From the NCBI RefSeq assembly GCF_003946485.1, contig NZ_RHOJ01000010.1, positions 1-64,000 of the forward strand: DNA of 64,000 nucleotides, written 5' to 3'. The notes under the pieces are model-generated. The model worked only from the letters and a program-made list of their open reading frames with translations. It was not told where the DNA came from and ran no database searches. Within the stretch, counting starts at the first letter, position 1. The number at the start of each line of letters is the position of its first letter. This document shows, one piece after another, positions 52,011 through 61,714 of the stretch. The stretch is from Lacticaseibacillus jixianensis (GTDB lineage: Bacteria > Bacillota > Bacilli > Lactobacillales > Lactobacillaceae). The position numbers and the translations under genes are program-made.

Positions 52011-53351
52011 ATGCCGTCTCTATTTGATCAGAATTCTGCCCAGACGCAGCCGCTGGCCAGCCGCATGCGGCCGACCACGCTCGCCGAGTTTGTCGGGCAG
52101 ACGCATTTGATCGGCAAGGATAAGGTCCTCGCCAAGCTGATTGAGAACGACGAGATCCCCTCGATGATTTTCTGGGGTCCGCCCGGGGTGGGTAAGACGA
52201 CCCTGGCGCAGATCATTGCTCGCCAGACCAAGTCGCAGTTCGTGACCTTTTCCGCCGTCACGGCCGGGATCAAGGAGATCAAGCAGGTGATGGAAGAGGC
52301 GGAGCAGAACCGCGCGCTCGGGCAGAAAACCATTGTCTTCGTCGACGAAATTCACCGCTTCAACAAGGCGCAGCAGGACGCCTTTTTGCCGTACGTTGAG
52401 CGCGGCTCGATCACGCTGATCGGGGCCACCACCGAGAACCCGTCGTTTGAGGTCAACGCCGCGCTGCTGTCGCGCACCCGGGTGTTCGTCCTCAAGCAGC
52501 TGACGGCCAAGGACCTGGTGGCGCTGCTGCAGCGGGCACTCAAGGACCCACGCGGCTACGGCCTGCAGGACGTGAAGGTCGCCGGGAAGCTGCTGGACAT
52601 GATCGCCGATTTTGCCAACGGGGATGCGCGCATTGCGCTGAACACGCTGGAAATGGCGGTCACCAATGCGGAGGGTCAGCCAGGCGCGCCCATCACGGTC
52701 ACCAAGGCCGCGGTGGCGCAGCTCTTGACCAAAAAGGCGCTGCTCTACGACAAAAACGGTGAGGAGCACTACAACCTGATCTCCGCGCTGCACAAGTCGA
52801 TGCGCAACTCCGACGTTGACGCGGCCGTCTACTGGCTGGCCCGCATGCTGGAGGCCGGCGAGGACCCGCTGTACATCGCGCGGCGCCTGGTGCGGTTTGC
52901 CTCCGAGGACATTGGGATGGCGGACTCGCGGGCGCTGGAGATCTGCACGAGCGTGTTTCAGGCCTGCCAGTTCATCGGCATGCCGGAGTGCTCGGTTCAC
53001 CTCACCCACGCGGTGGTGTACCTGAGCCTGGCCCCGAAGAGCAACGCCCTGTACACCGCCTACGAGGCCGCCAAAAAGGATGCGACCGAGACGCTGGCCG
53101 AGCCGGTGCCGCTGCAAATTCGCAACGGCGTCACGGACCTGATGCAAGACCTTGGTTACGGCAAAAATTACCAGTACGCGCACGATAACCCGGATAAGTT
53201 GACCACGATGCAGACAATGCCGGATAATTTAGTTGGTAAACAGTACTACCGGCCCACCGCGCAGGGCAGCGAGGCCAAGGTGCAGCGCCGGCTGGAACAG
53301 ATCAAGACGTGGCACCGCCAGCACGACCCTGAGCAGAAAAAGGAGAAATAG
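52011..53351 (+). CDS. rarA: Replication-associated recombination protein RarA (MgsA)
   Basis: The 446-residue AAA+ protein starts with ASRMRPTTLAEFVGQTHLIG. It has Walker A FWGPPGVGKTTLAQ, Walker B IVFVDEIHRFNKAQQDAFLP, and sensor ATTENPSFEVNAALLSR. The C-terminal tetramerisation region is present (HKSMRNSDVDAAVYWLARML). It acts at stalled replication forks. AAGAAGG precedes the ATG. ackA follows 40 bases later with its own possible -10 (TACAAT at 53354). Confidence 0.95.
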   Translation: MPSLFDQNSAQTQPLASRMRPTTLAEFVGQTHLIGKDKVLAKLIENDEIPSMIFWGPPGVGKTTLAQIIARQTKSQFVTFSAVTAGIKEIKQVMEEAEQNRALGQKTIVFVDEIHRFNKAQQDAFLPYVERGSITLIGATTENPSFEVNAALLSRTRVFVLKQLTAKDLVALLQRALKDPRGYGLQDVKVAGKLLDMIADFANGDARIALNTLEMAVTNAEGQPGAPITVTKAAVAQLLTKKALLYDKNGEEHYNLISALHKSMRNSDVDAAVYWLARMLEAGEDPLYIARRLVRFASEDIGMADSRALEICTSVFQACQFIGMPECSVHLTHAVVYLSLAPKSNALYTAYEAAKKDATETLAEPVPLQIRNGVTDLMQDLGYGKNYQYAHDNPDKLTTMQTMPDNLVGKQYYRPTAQGSEAKVQRRLEQIKTWHRQHDPEQKKEK

Positions 53352-53391
53352 GCTACAATGTAACCGTACACAATAGATGGGAGCTGAGAAC

Positions 53392-54585
53392 ATGGTCAAA
53401 ATACTCGCAGTCAACGCAGGCAGTTCGACGTTGAAGTGGAAGTTGTTTGAGATGCCGGCGGAACAAATGCTGGCCGACGGGCTGATCGATCGCCTCGGCC
53501 AGGCTGAGTCCAGCGTCAAGATCAAGTATGGCGACCAGGTTTATCGCTCCGGACACGCGATCCGCAACTACCACGAGGCGGTGGCCGACGTGATGACCGA
53601 GCTCAAGGACCTTGGGCTGGTGACGCACCTGCACGAGATCGTCGGCGTTGGGCACCGGGTCGTGGCCGGCGGCGAGGAATTCAGCGAGTCGGTGGTGATC
53701 GACCCGCAGGTGCTCCAGGACATTCGCGCCTTGAAGGACTACGCGCCGCTGCACAATCCGGTCGAGGCCGAGTACATCGACGTTTTTTGCAAAATGATGC
53801 CGTGGGCGACGCAGGTGGCGGTGTTTGACACCGCGTTTCACCAGACGATGCCGGCGGAGAATTTTCTCTACAGCATTCCGCACCAGTACTACGAGCAGTA
53901 CGGCGCGCGCAAGTACGGGGCGCACGGGACCAGTGTGCGCTACGTCTCCCAGCGCGCCGCGGAATTCCTGGGCCAGCCGCTGGCGCAGCTGAAAATGGTC
54001 GTCATGCACCTGGGCTCCGGGTCCAGTGTGACGGCGGTGCAAAACGGGCAGTCCGTTGACACCTCGATGGGCTTCACCCCGGTGGCGGGGGTGACCATGG
54101 GGACGCGCAGCGGCGACATCGACCCGTCGCTGTTGCAGTACTTGATGCGCAAGCTGAAGCTCACCAATTTTGACGACATCATCACGATGCTCAATCAGCG
54201 CTCCGGCCTGCTGGGCATCTCCGAACTCTCGGCCGACCAGCGCGACCTGGAGGCCATCGAGGACGACGACCCGTTGGCCAAGCTGGCGCTGGATATCTAC
54301 GCCAACCGCGTGGCCAAGTACGTCGGCAGTTACGCCGCTTTGATGAACGGCGTTGACGTGCTGGTGTTCACCGCGGGTGTCGGCGAAAATGCGGGGGAGA
54401 TGCGCGCCCGCATTATGGCGCACCTGCAGTTTCTCGGCGCCACCATCGACGCGGAGAAGAATCAGGCGCGCGGCAAGGAAGTCAATGTGTCTGCGCCGGA
54501 CGCGACCGTGCAGACGCTGGTCATCCCGACCAACGAGGAGCTGATGATCGTCCGCGACGTGCAGGACCGGCTGCCACAAGCGTAA
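53392..54585 (+). CDS. ackA: Acetate kinase
   Basis: The 397-residue enzyme makes ATP and acetate from acetyl phosphate. It begins VKILAVNAGSSTLKWKLFEM and has VAVFDTAFHQTMP, HGTSVRYVSQRAAEF, HLGSGSSVTAV and VFTAGVGENAGEMR. The start is preceded by GGGAG. It is followed by a terminator, a small gene on the other strand and the phosphoketolase that supplies acetyl phosphate. Confidence 0.97.
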   Translation: MVKILAVNAGSSTLKWKLFEMPAEQMLADGLIDRLGQAESSVKIKYGDQVYRSGHAIRNYHEAVADVMTELKDLGLVTHLHEIVGVGHRVVAGGEEFSESVVIDPQVLQDIRALKDYAPLHNPVEAEYIDVFCKMMPWATQVAVFDTAFHQTMPAENFLYSIPHQYYEQYGARKYGAHGTSVRYVSQRAAEFLGQPLAQLKMVVMHLGSGSSVTAVQNGQSVDTSMGFTPVAGVTMGTRSGDIDPSLLQYLMRKLKLTNFDDIITMLNQRSGLLGISELSADQRDLEAIEDDDPLAKLALDIYANRVAKYVGSYAALMNGVDVLVFTAGVGENAGEMRARIMAHLQFLGATIDAEKNQARGKEVNVSAPDATVQTLVIPTNEELMIVRDVQDRLPQA

Positions 54586-54591
54586 TATGAC

Positions 54592-54637
54592 AAAAATCAG
54601 GACTGGCCACGGTGGGGGCAGTCCTGATTTTTCTTTT
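54592..54637. terminator. Bidirectional terminator after ackA
   Basis: AAAAATCAGGACTG pairs with CAGTCCTGATTTTT and T-runs lie on both sides. Confidence 0.88.
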
Positions 54638-54648
54638 TCAGACTAAAT

Positions 54649-54813
54649 TTAAAACCGCAGCCGCCCGTGCGGTGCCTGCCGGTCGACGGCCACGGCGACC
54701 CCCATCAAGACGATGATGGCGATGGCTGGCAAAATCGCCCCAATCGTGACCAGCGCAATCAGTGCCAAGACCGCGATCGCAATGATGACCCCATCGAACC
54801 ATGGTGATTTCAT
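54649..54813 (-). CDS. Small membrane protein of unknown function
   Basis: The 54-residue protein is almost entirely two hydrophobic segments (IIAIAVLALIALVTIG and ILPAIAIIVLMGVAVAV) with an Arg-rich end. AGGAGG lies seven bases before the ATG at 54813. It stands alone between ackA and xfp on the opposite strand. Confidence 0.6.
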   Translation of the reverse strand: MKSPWFDGVIIAIAVLALIALVTIGAILPAIAIIVLMGVAVAVDRQAPHGRLRF

Positions 54814-54987
54814 TTGTAAGCCTCCTAATGAAAAACCTTGCTTCATGCTCAGTTTAGCACCTTTGCCGCGGCGGGGAGCGGCTTTTTAAGCCGGCTGCGG
54901 CGAGTCAAATTGTTCGGCGCCGGCCATCTTCGGGCGTACAATCTGGGTGATTAGCAGCAGCCTTAGACACGGAAAGCAGGGAGCAAG

Positions 54988-57351
54988 ATGACGACGATCG
55001 ACTATGATTCACCCACCTATTTTGATCTCATGACGCGCTACTGGCAGGCGGCCAACTACCTTTCCGTCGGCCAGCTCTATCTGAAGGATAACCCGCTGCT
55101 TAGGCGCAAACTGGTGGCCAGCGACGTGAAGTTCAATCCGCTGGGCCACTGGGGCACGATCGCCGGGCAGAATTTCATCTACACGCACCTCAACCGCCTG
55201 ATCAACAAGTACGACCTGAACATGTTCTACATTGAAGGCCCCGGTCACGGTGGTCAGGTCATGATCTCGAACGCCTACCTCGATGGCACCTACACCGAGA
55301 CGTACCCGCACATCACCCAGCACGAAAAGGGCATGAAGATCCTCTTCAAGCGCTTCTCCTTCCCCGGTGGGGCGGCGAGTCACGCCAACGCGCAGATCCC
55401 CGGCTCCATTCACGAAGGCGGCGAGCTCGGTTATTCGTTGAGCCACGCCACCGGGGCGATCCTCGACAACCCTGATGTCATCGCAGCCACGGTCATTGGC
55501 GACGGCGAAAGCGAAACCGGCCCGCTTGCGGCCTCCTGGTTCTCCAACACCTTCATCAACCCGATCACCGATGGCGCGGTTTTGCCGATCGTCGACATGA
55601 ACGGGTACAAGATCTCGAACCCGACGATCCTGGCCCGCAAGTCTGATGATGACCTGCGCCAGTACTACGCCGGGATGGGCTGGGAGCCGTACTTTGTTGA
55701 AGGCGACGACGCAGCCCAGCTGAATCCGGTGATGGCCAAGACGCTGGACACGATGATCGAGAAAATTCGCGCCATCCAGCAGCAGGCCCGCACCAGCGGC
55801 GACAGCGGCATGCCGCACTGGCCGGTGCTGATCCTGCGCACGCCGAAGGGCTGGACCGGCCCGAAGGAGTGGGACGGCAACAAGGTCGAAGGCTCGTTTC
55901 GCGCCCACCAGATCCCCATCCCGGTCTCCCGCGACCACATGGAACACGCCGATGCCCTAACGAGCTGGCTGCAGTCGTACCATCCGGAGACCCTGTTCGA
56001 CGCGCATGGCACGCTTTTGCCGGAACTAAAGGCGCTGACGCCGACCGGCCCCAAGCGCATGGCGGCCAACCCCATCACTAACGCCGGGGATCAGACGCCG
56101 CTGGTGCTGCCGGACTACCGCCAGTACGCGCTGAAGATCACGGCGCCGGGGCAGGACACGCGCCAGGACATGATCATTTGGTCCGAGTACCTGCGCGACG
56201 TGATCCGCCTGAATTTGCACAACTTCCGCGTGTTTGGGCCAGACGAGACGATGTCCAACCGCCTGTTCGGACTGTTTGACGCGACCGGCCGTCAGTGGGA
56301 GGAGGCCATTACCACCAGCGGCTACGACGAGGACATGGCGGCCGCCGGGCGGATCATCGACTCCCAGCTGTCCGAACACCAGGCCGAAGGGTTTCTCGAG
56401 GGCTACACCCTCACCGGGCGCCACGGCGTGTTCACGTCCTACGAGGCGTTCTTGCGCGTGGCGGACTCGATGCTGACGCAGTACTTCAAGTGGTTGCGGG
56501 AGGCGGCCGAGCAGCCGTGGCACCGCCCGTACCCGGGGCTGACGGTGGTGTCGACCTCGACGTCCTTCCAGCAGGACCACAACGGCTATACCCACATGGA
56601 CCCCGGCGTCTTGACCCACCTTGCCGAGAAAAAGGGGGCCTTCATCCGCGAGTACCTACCAGCCGACGCCAACTCGCTATTGGCGATCTCCCCGGCGGTG
56701 TTTGCCAGTGAGAACACCCTGAACCTGCTGGTCACCTCCAAGCAGCCGCGGCCGCAGTTTTACACGATCGAGGAGGCAACGGTGCTGGCCCAAACCGGCC
56801 TGAAGCGCATCGACTGGGCCTCGACGGACGACGGGGTGGCCCCTGATGTGGTGCTGGCCGCTGCCGGCACCGAGCCGAACCTGGAGAGCCTGGCCGCCAT
56901 CGATTTGCTGCACGAGCAGTTTCCCGACTTAAAGATCCGCTTCATCAACGTGCTGGACCTGTTGAAGCTCAAGAAAGACGATCCGCGCGGGCTGAGCGAT
57001 GAGGAGTTTGACGGCTACTTCACCGCGGATAAGCCGGTCTTCTTCCAGTTCCACGGTTATGAAGATCTGATCCGGGCCATCTTCTTTGACCGCCACAACC
57101 ACCACCTCTTCGTGCACGGCTTCCGTGAAGAAGGGGCGATCACCACGCCGTTTGACATGCGCGTGATCAACCAGCTTGACCGCTTTCACCTCGCCAAGGA
57201 CGTGATCCAGCACGTGCCGGGCTTTGCGGCCCGCAGCGGGGCGTTTGCCCAGCTGATGACTGACACCTTGCAGCGGCACTACGATTACATTCGCGAAACC
57301 GGCGAAGATCTGCCGGAAGTGCGCGACTGGGTCTGGGCGCCGCTTAAGTGA
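54988..57351 (+). CDS. xfp: Xylulose-5-phosphate/fructose-6-phosphate phosphoketolase
   Basis: The 787-residue thiamine-diphosphate enzyme splits xylulose 5-phosphate into acetyl phosphate and glyceraldehyde 3-phosphate. Family landmarks include [59 protein letters not shown] and [18 protein letters not shown] (read as separate motifs along the chain). It is the end point of the araBAD pathway encoded earlier. A TACAAT (54937-54942) may be its -10. Confidence 0.96.
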   Translation: MTTIDYDSPTYFDLMTRYWQAANYLSVGQLYLKDNPLLRRKLVASDVKFNPLGHWGTIAGQNFIYTHLNRLINKYDLNMFYIEGPGHGGQVMISNAYLDGTYTETYPHITQHEKGMKILFKRFSFPGGAASHANAQIPGSIHEGGELGYSLSHATGAILDNPDVIAATVIGDGESETGPLAASWFSNTFINPITDGAVLPIVDMNGYKISNPTILARKSDDDLRQYYAGMGWEPYFVEGDDAAQLNPVMAKTLDTMIEKIRAIQQQARTSGDSGMPHWPVLILRTPKGWTGPKEWDGNKVEGSFRAHQIPIPVSRDHMEHADALTSWLQSYHPETLFDAHGTLLPELKALTPTGPKRMAANPITNAGDQTPLVLPDYRQYALKITAPGQDTRQDMIIWSEYLRDVIRLNLHNFRVFGPDETMSNRLFGLFDATGRQWEEAITTSGYDEDMAAAGRIIDSQLSEHQAEGFLEGYTLTGRHGVFTSYEAFLRVADSMLTQYFKWLREAAEQPWHRPYPGLTVVSTSTSFQQDHNGYTHMDPGVLTHLAEKKGAFIREYLPADANSLLAISPAVFASENTLNLLVTSKQPRPQFYTIEEATVLAQTGLKRIDWASTDDGVAPDVVLAAAGTEPNLESLAAIDLLHEQFPDLKIRFINVLDLLKLKKDDPRGLSDEEFDGYFTADKPVFFQFHGYEDLIRAIFFDRHNHHLFVHGFREEGAITTPFDMRVINQLDRFHLAKDVIQHVPGFAARSGAFAQLMTDTLQRHYDYIRETGEDLPEVRDWVWAPLK

Positions 57352-57440
57352 GCGCGCGGCAAATTGTTTGCCAGGCGGGCGTGCACCTTGCTATGGTTAA
57401 CATGGAGCCCGCAAGCGGGCCGGAAAAGGGGGAACCATTC

Positions 57441-58583
57441 ATGGCAACAGACACTCAGCTTTCTTTGCAAGATTTCCTCAGCAGCGCGGACCAAGGACCC
57501 TTTGTCTCCTTGTACCTGCCGCTGGAAGCCGACCGCACGGTGGAGCAGACGCGCCTCACCCTGCGGCACCTGGTCGCGCACGCCAAGGACGTGATGGCCG
57601 AAACGCACCCTGACACGGATTTTGCCCCGTACGAGGCCAGCTTGAAGCAGGCGGCGGGTGATCAGCCGCTCATCAACCTGACGGGCCAAGGCGCCGCCCT
57701 GCTCAGCAGCGGCCCCGCCGCCATCGCCCTGAGCCTTGAGTATGCGGTGAGTCCCACGGCAATGGCAACGGCGCGGCCGCAGCTGCTGCCGCTGGTGCTT
57801 GATGCCCAGCGCCAGTTCGATTTTGACTTGCTGCTGCTTCAGCGCGATAAGATCAGCTTGGCCCAGAACTTCGGTGACACGCTGACGATGGTGGAACTGC
57901 CGGAAGCGGCGCCCACCACCCTGCTGGGGACGCTGGGGACCGAGCGCCGCGGCGGCGCGGTGAACACGGTTAGCCAGGGACCGGGGCAGGCCTCTTACCA
58001 CGGCCACGCCGACCGCGCCAGCGAGGAGGAGATCGACCACCGGCGCTACTACCAGGCCGTCGACACTTACATCACCGAGCACTACTCGAACCCGGCAAAG
58101 CGCAGGTTGATCCTGTTTGGGCTCCCGGAGAACATTGCCGTTTTCCGGGAGGTCAGTCGCAACGCGCACCTCAGCGGGTCCATGCAAGTCGAGCAAAATC
58201 CCGGCGGCCTGAGCCTGGACGCCATCGATTTGGCGCTTGATGAACTGCGGCAGGGGTACGCGGCGCGCCAAGCCGATGCGACGCTGACGCTGCTGGACAA
58301 CGCCCGGGGCAGCGGACGGTACGTGGAGGACCTGGGCGGGATCATCCAGGCCGTGCAGCAGCGGGCCGTTGAAACCTTGGTGCTGCGCCAGGGTGCGCGG
58401 ATCCGCGGCGTGCTGACAGGCGCCCAGCTCGAAACGGGCACCGCGGCGGCCGAGCACAATAACCTGCTCAACGACTTGGCGGCACTGACCCTGGCGCAAG
58501 GGGGGCAGGTCCGCGTCCTGCCCGAAGAGCTGACGCGCCAGCGGGTCATGGCGGTGCGGCGCTACCGCAAATCAGGGGATTGA
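57441..58583 (+). CDS. Release-factor-like protein (bacterial eRF1-type, baeRF family)
   Basis: The 380-residue soluble protein looks like the bacterial archaeo-eukaryotic release factor families. It opens with GPFVSLYLPLEADRTVEQTRLTLRHL-type sequence and has a middle domain ending VDTYITEHYSNPAKRRLILFGLP. The C-terminal eRF1 domain-3-like part carries YVEDLGGIIQAVQQRAVETLVL and GGQVRVLPEEL. No GGQ peptide-release motif is obvious. GGGGGA precedes the ATG at 57441. It follows xfp by 89 bases. A role in ribosome rescue or stress is only inferred. Confidence 0.6.
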   Translation: MATDTQLSLQDFLSSADQGPFVSLYLPLEADRTVEQTRLTLRHLVAHAKDVMAETHPDTDFAPYEASLKQAAGDQPLINLTGQGAALLSSGPAAIALSLEYAVSPTAMATARPQLLPLVLDAQRQFDFDLLLLQRDKISLAQNFGDTLTMVELPEAAPTTLLGTLGTERRGGAVNTVSQGPGQASYHGHADRASEEEIDHRRYYQAVDTYITEHYSNPAKRRLILFGLPENIAVFREVSRNAHLSGSMQVEQNPGGLSLDAIDLALDELRQGYAARQADATLTLLDNARGSGRYVEDLGGIIQAVQQRAVETLVLRQGARIRGVLTGAQLETGTAAAEHNNLLNDLAALTLAQGGQVRVLPEELTRQRVMAVRRYRKSGD

Positions 58584-58604
58584 CTAATGGACTAGCCGGC
58601 AAAG

Positions 58605-58632
58605 GCCTGGACGATGGCGTCCAGGCTTTTTT
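58605..58632 (+). terminator. Terminator after the release-factor-like gene
   Basis: GCCTGGAC pairs with GTCCAGGC and six T residues follow. Confidence 0.88.
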
Positions 58633-58700
58633 AAATTGGAAAAGTTCTAATTGCAACTCTTTAAAGAGTCTCGTACGATTGAGGAGGCGAGGTGATAAAG

Positions 58701-59453
58701 GTGAAAATAGTGGGGCTGTACGGCGGTCAGGACCCGAATGGGCTGACGGCCGCGTATTTGAAGGCGGTGCTGGCAGGGGCCGGCGCGGACACCGAATTTG
58801 TCGACCTGAATCAATACGTGCTGAAGCCCGATCGGCCGGGGCAAGCCAATCTGGGGCTGGACGAGCTGGAAGCAAAGCTCGCCGCGGCCGACGTGTGGGT
58901 GCTGGGCAGCCCGACGTACTTTGGCACCGTGGCCGGGCAGTTCAAGCAGTTTTTTGACTGCTTCCGCCATCGGATGGTGCGCATGACGCAAGGCGGTGAC
59001 ACGCTGCCTGGTAAGTACAAGGACAAGCACTACGTCAGCGTCTCGAGCTGTTTTGCCAGCGCCTTAGACAACACGTTCACGCACCAAACCGATGCGACGT
59101 TCACGATGATCGATAAGGCGATGAGCGCGGCGGGCATCTACAAGGTCGCGGAGCTCGTGCTGCCCGGAACTTGGGGGATGACGGCCGTGCCCCCCAAGAA
59201 GCTGGCGCAGGCCAAGGCCGTTGGGGCGAAGCTCGCTGCCAAGAAGCGAAAGGATGATGAAACGGTGAAACGCTACGTTCTGCTGTTGGGCATGATTGCG
59301 GTCATGGCGCTGGCCACGATGGGCATTCAGCAGCTGCTGCCATGGAGCACCAGCGGTTTTTGGCCGCGCTACCTCAGCTTTGTGGTGATCTTCTTCGTGC
59401 TGCTGGCCAGCATTTTGCACTACATGACCTTTGTGCGCCACCACCGGCGGTAA
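58701..59453 (+). CDS. Flavodoxin/FMN-reductase-like protein with C-terminal membrane hairpin
   Basis: The first 180 residues of this 250-residue protein are a flavodoxin fold: KIVGLYGGQDPNGLTAAYL at the phosphate loop, WVLGSPTYFGTVAGQFKQFFD at the flavin site, and VSVSSCFASALDN. The last 65 residues hold two hydrophobic segments (YVLLLGMIAVMALATMGI; YLSFVVIFFVLLASIL), which would tie the flavoprotein to the membrane. GTG at 58701 gives the usual MKIVGLYGG start; a GTG nine bases earlier is also possible after GAGGAGG. It may reduce quinones or metals; this is inference. Confidence 0.72.
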   Translation: MKIVGLYGGQDPNGLTAAYLKAVLAGAGADTEFVDLNQYVLKPDRPGQANLGLDELEAKLAAADVWVLGSPTYFGTVAGQFKQFFDCFRHRMVRMTQGGDTLPGKYKDKHYVSVSSCFASALDNTFTHQTDATFTMIDKAMSAAGIYKVAELVLPGTWGMTAVPPKKLAQAKAVGAKLAAKKRKDDETVKRYVLLLGMIAVMALATMGIQQLLPWSTSGFWPRYLSFVVIFFVLLASILHYMTFVRHHRR

Positions 59454-59455
59454 CC

Positions 59456-59490
59456 AAAAAGCAGGACTGGCGGTTGTCAATCCTGCTTTT
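59456..59490. terminator. Bidirectional terminator
   Basis: AGCAGGA with a TG/CA pair inside matches TCCTGCT; TTTTC follows on the plus strand and TTTTTGG on the minus strand. It separates two converging transcripts. Confidence 0.8.
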
Positions 59491-59495
59491 CGCGG

Positions 59496-60272
59496 TTAAC
59501 GGGCCGGGCTTGCCGCGGCGAGCCCCATTGGCTGGCGGTGCGCCGCCGCCCGCTGGATGAAGTCGCGATAGATGGTCAGCTGCACCGGCGCGTCCTGCCA
59601 AAGGTTCTCGGGGTGCCACTGAATGCCCAACACCAGGTCGTTGTCCTCGCTTTTGAACGCCTCGATCGTGCCGTCGTAGGCCTTGGCAGCCAGCCGCAAG
59701 CCGGCGCCCAGCGTGCGGCTGGCCTGGTGGTGGCGAGAGTTAACGTAGGCCGTGTCGCCGATGAGCTGCGCCAGGCGCGACTTGGGCATCAGGGAGACGT
59801 GGTGCGTCGGGTACTCGCCGGACGTGGCCTGCAGGTGGCGCAGGGCCGCCGGGTTTTGACTGGCGAGGTCCTGGTAAAGCGTGCCGCCGAACGCGACGTT
59901 TAACATGTGGCTGCCGCGACACAGCCCGAACATCGGCTTGCCCGCGGCGTAGGTCGCTTTGATCAAAGACAGCTCAAAGGCGTCCAGCGGCGGGTTGGTC
60001 GCCTGGAGCGCGGGCAGGGGTTCTTCACCGTACCGGGTGGGGTCCACGTCCGGACCGCCGGGCAGGATGAGTCCGTCAAACAGCGGCAGGTAGGCCTGGA
60101 TCGTTTCTGGGATCAACCGCGGATCGGTCGGGTAAGGAATCGTGATCGGCAGGCCACCGGCTTCAAGGATCGTATCCTTGAACATGGTGGGCGAAATATC
60201 GACAGTATTGGGGGTGGTGTGAACGCTGGGATCGGCGATCACGTCGGCCACGAGGGCAATCACTGGGCGCAT
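59496..60272 (-). CDS. Gamma-glutamyl-gamma-aminobutyrate hydrolase-like (class I amidotransferase), copy 2
   Basis: The 258-residue protein is a PuuD-type peptidase C26. It has the nucleophile Cys in PMFGLCRGSHMLNVAFGG, GLILPGGPDVDPTRYGEEP, NSRHHQASR, and the catalytic His and Glu in IQWHPENLW. ATG at 60272 has AAGGAA eight bases upstream. It starts four bases after the stop of a close paralogue, so the pair is one transcript. The natural gamma-glutamyl substrate is unknown. Confidence 0.88.
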   Translation of the reverse strand: MRPVIALVADVIADPSVHTTPNTVDISPTMFKDTILEAGGLPITIPYPTDPRLIPETIQAYLPLFDGLILPGGPDVDPTRYGEEPLPALQATNPPLDAFELSLIKATYAAGKPMFGLCRGSHMLNVAFGGTLYQDLASQNPAALRHLQATSGEYPTHHVSLMPKSRLAQLIGDTAYVNSRHHQASRTLGAGLRLAAKAYDGTIEAFKSEDNDLVLGIQWHPENLWQDAPVQLTIYRDFIQRAAAHRQPMGLAAASPAR

Positions 60273-60276
60273 CGGC

Positions 60277-61038
60277 TCACTTCCTTTGATGAGTATGGTA
60301 AAACTTGGTGGCGCGCATGACGAGATCCTTGAACAGGGCCCCTTGGCGAGGGTCGCCTTCAGCGAGGTTTTCTGGGTGCCACTGCACGCCAAGCAGCTGA
60401 TCGCTGGCCGTCGACTCGATGCCTTCGATCACGCCGTCAGGGGCCGTGGCGCTGACGCGCAGGGTGCTGCCGACGTGATGGACGGCCTGGTGGTGGCGGG
60501 AATTCACGTAGGCGGTCTCCCCGATCAATTGCGCCAGTCGCGAGTCCTTGGCCATGCGGACGTGGTGCGTCGGATACTGCCCCGGCGCGGCCTGGGCGTG
60601 GCGCAGCCGGGCGGTTGGGTCGTCCGTCCCGAGGTCTTGGTAAAGGTCACCGCCGCACGCCACGTTGAGCAGCTGCATCCCGCGGCACAGGGAGAAGATC
60701 GGCAGCCCCGCCTGGATCGCCCGGCGCGTTAAGGCCAGCTCGAACCGGTCCTCTGGCAGGATCACACTGCCGAGTTTCAGCTCAGGTTCCTGGCCGTAAA
60801 GCGTGGGGTCAAGATCCGGACCGCCCGGCAGCAGCAGGCCGCAGACCACTTCCAAATCGGCTTCGATCAGCGGCTCGACTTGATCGAAGTGCTCCGGAAA
60901 CGGCAGGATCAAGGGGACCCCGCCGGCATCGATCACCGCCTGCTTGATCGCTTCCGGGACGACGCTGGCGCTTTGGGTATTGATGTACGGACTGACACCG
61001 GCCAGCTGGTCGGTGGGGATACCAATGTAGGGTCGCAT
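60277..61038 (-). CDS. Gamma-glutamyl-gamma-aminobutyrate hydrolase-like (class I amidotransferase), copy 1
   Basis: The 253-residue paralogue has the same motifs: GLLLPGGPDLDPTLYGQEP, nucleophile in PIFSLCRGMQLLNVACGG, NSRHHQAVH and VQWHPENLAEGD. ATG at 61038 has GAGGAGG eight bases upstream. It is the first gene of the pair, and the two look like a tandem duplication with separate substrates or expression balance. No amine transporter or puu-type gene is nearby. Confidence 0.88.
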   Translation of the reverse strand: MRPYIGIPTDQLAGVSPYINTQSASVVPEAIKQAVIDAGGVPLILPFPEHFDQVEPLIEADLEVVCGLLLPGGPDLDPTLYGQEPELKLGSVILPEDRFELALTRRAIQAGLPIFSLCRGMQLLNVACGGDLYQDLGTDDPTARLRHAQAAPGQYPTHHVRMAKDSRLAQLIGETAYVNSRHHQAVHHVGSTLRVSATAPDGVIEGIESTASDQLLGVQWHPENLAEGDPRQGALFKDLVMRATKFYHTHQRK

Positions 61039-61171
61039 GCAAGTCGCCTCCTCGTACTTTAAGCGTAGCGAAATGCGGTGACCTTTTGCCAGCGGGAACA
61101 CTTCTGTAAATGGTGTCAAAATTAGCCATGGCTACGCGTAGTATAAGGTGTAAGGGAAAGTGGGTGAGGAA

Positions 61172-61714
61172 ATGGCAACGCGCATTGATGAGCAGGCGAT
61201 GATCGCCCAGCTGAAGGCGCATGATGAGGCGGCGCTGATGAGTCTGGTCACGCTGTACGGGGCGTTCATTCGCCAGGTGGTGTGGCACCAGCTGCGCACA
61301 GCGGCCGAGCGCAGCGATACCGCCGACGTCGAGAACCGGATTTTTTACAAGGTGTGGGCCAAAATCGACCAATTCGATCCGGCCAGAGGGACGTTCGAGG
61401 CGTGGCTGGGCACCATTGCCAAGCATCAGGCGCTCGACTACCAGCGCGGGCTCAAAGCCTCACTTGCCGCGCTGGACATCGACACCGTGATCCTGGCCGA
61501 CCAGCCGCCGGCAGAGGAGGCCGACCTGGAGGCGCTGTTTGCCGCCTTGTCTGCGCCGGAGCGTCAGGTCTTTGAACGCTATTTTGTCCAGCAGCAGACG
61601 GTGCCGGAAATCGCGAAGGCTTTGCACATCAAGCCGAGCACCGTGTATCAGCACATTTCTCGCGGCCGTAAGAAGCTGCGCCAAGGGGGTGAGTCGGATG
61701 GCAGTCATTCTTAA
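61172..61714 (+). CDS. ECF-type RNA polymerase sigma factor
   Basis: The 180-residue protein has region 2 (ENRIFYKVWAKIDQFDPARGTFEAWLGTIAKHQALDYQR), written here in its parts RIFYKVWAKID and FEAWLGTIAKHQALDYQRG, and region 4 with PEIAKALHIKPSTVYQHISRGRKKL. It lacks regions 1 and 3, as ECF factors do. ATG at 61172 is chosen; a GTG four codons upstream is also possible. Its last 17 bases overlap the next gene, a membrane protein, which may be its partner. ECF factors are scarce in lactobacilli. Confidence 0.82.
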   Translation: MATRIDEQAMIAQLKAHDEAALMSLVTLYGAFIRQVVWHQLRTAAERSDTADVENRIFYKVWAKIDQFDPARGTFEAWLGTIAKHQALDYQRGLKASLAALDIDTVILADQPPAEEADLEALFAALSAPERQVFERYFVQQQTVPEIAKALHIKPSTVYQHISRGRKKLRQGGESDGSHS

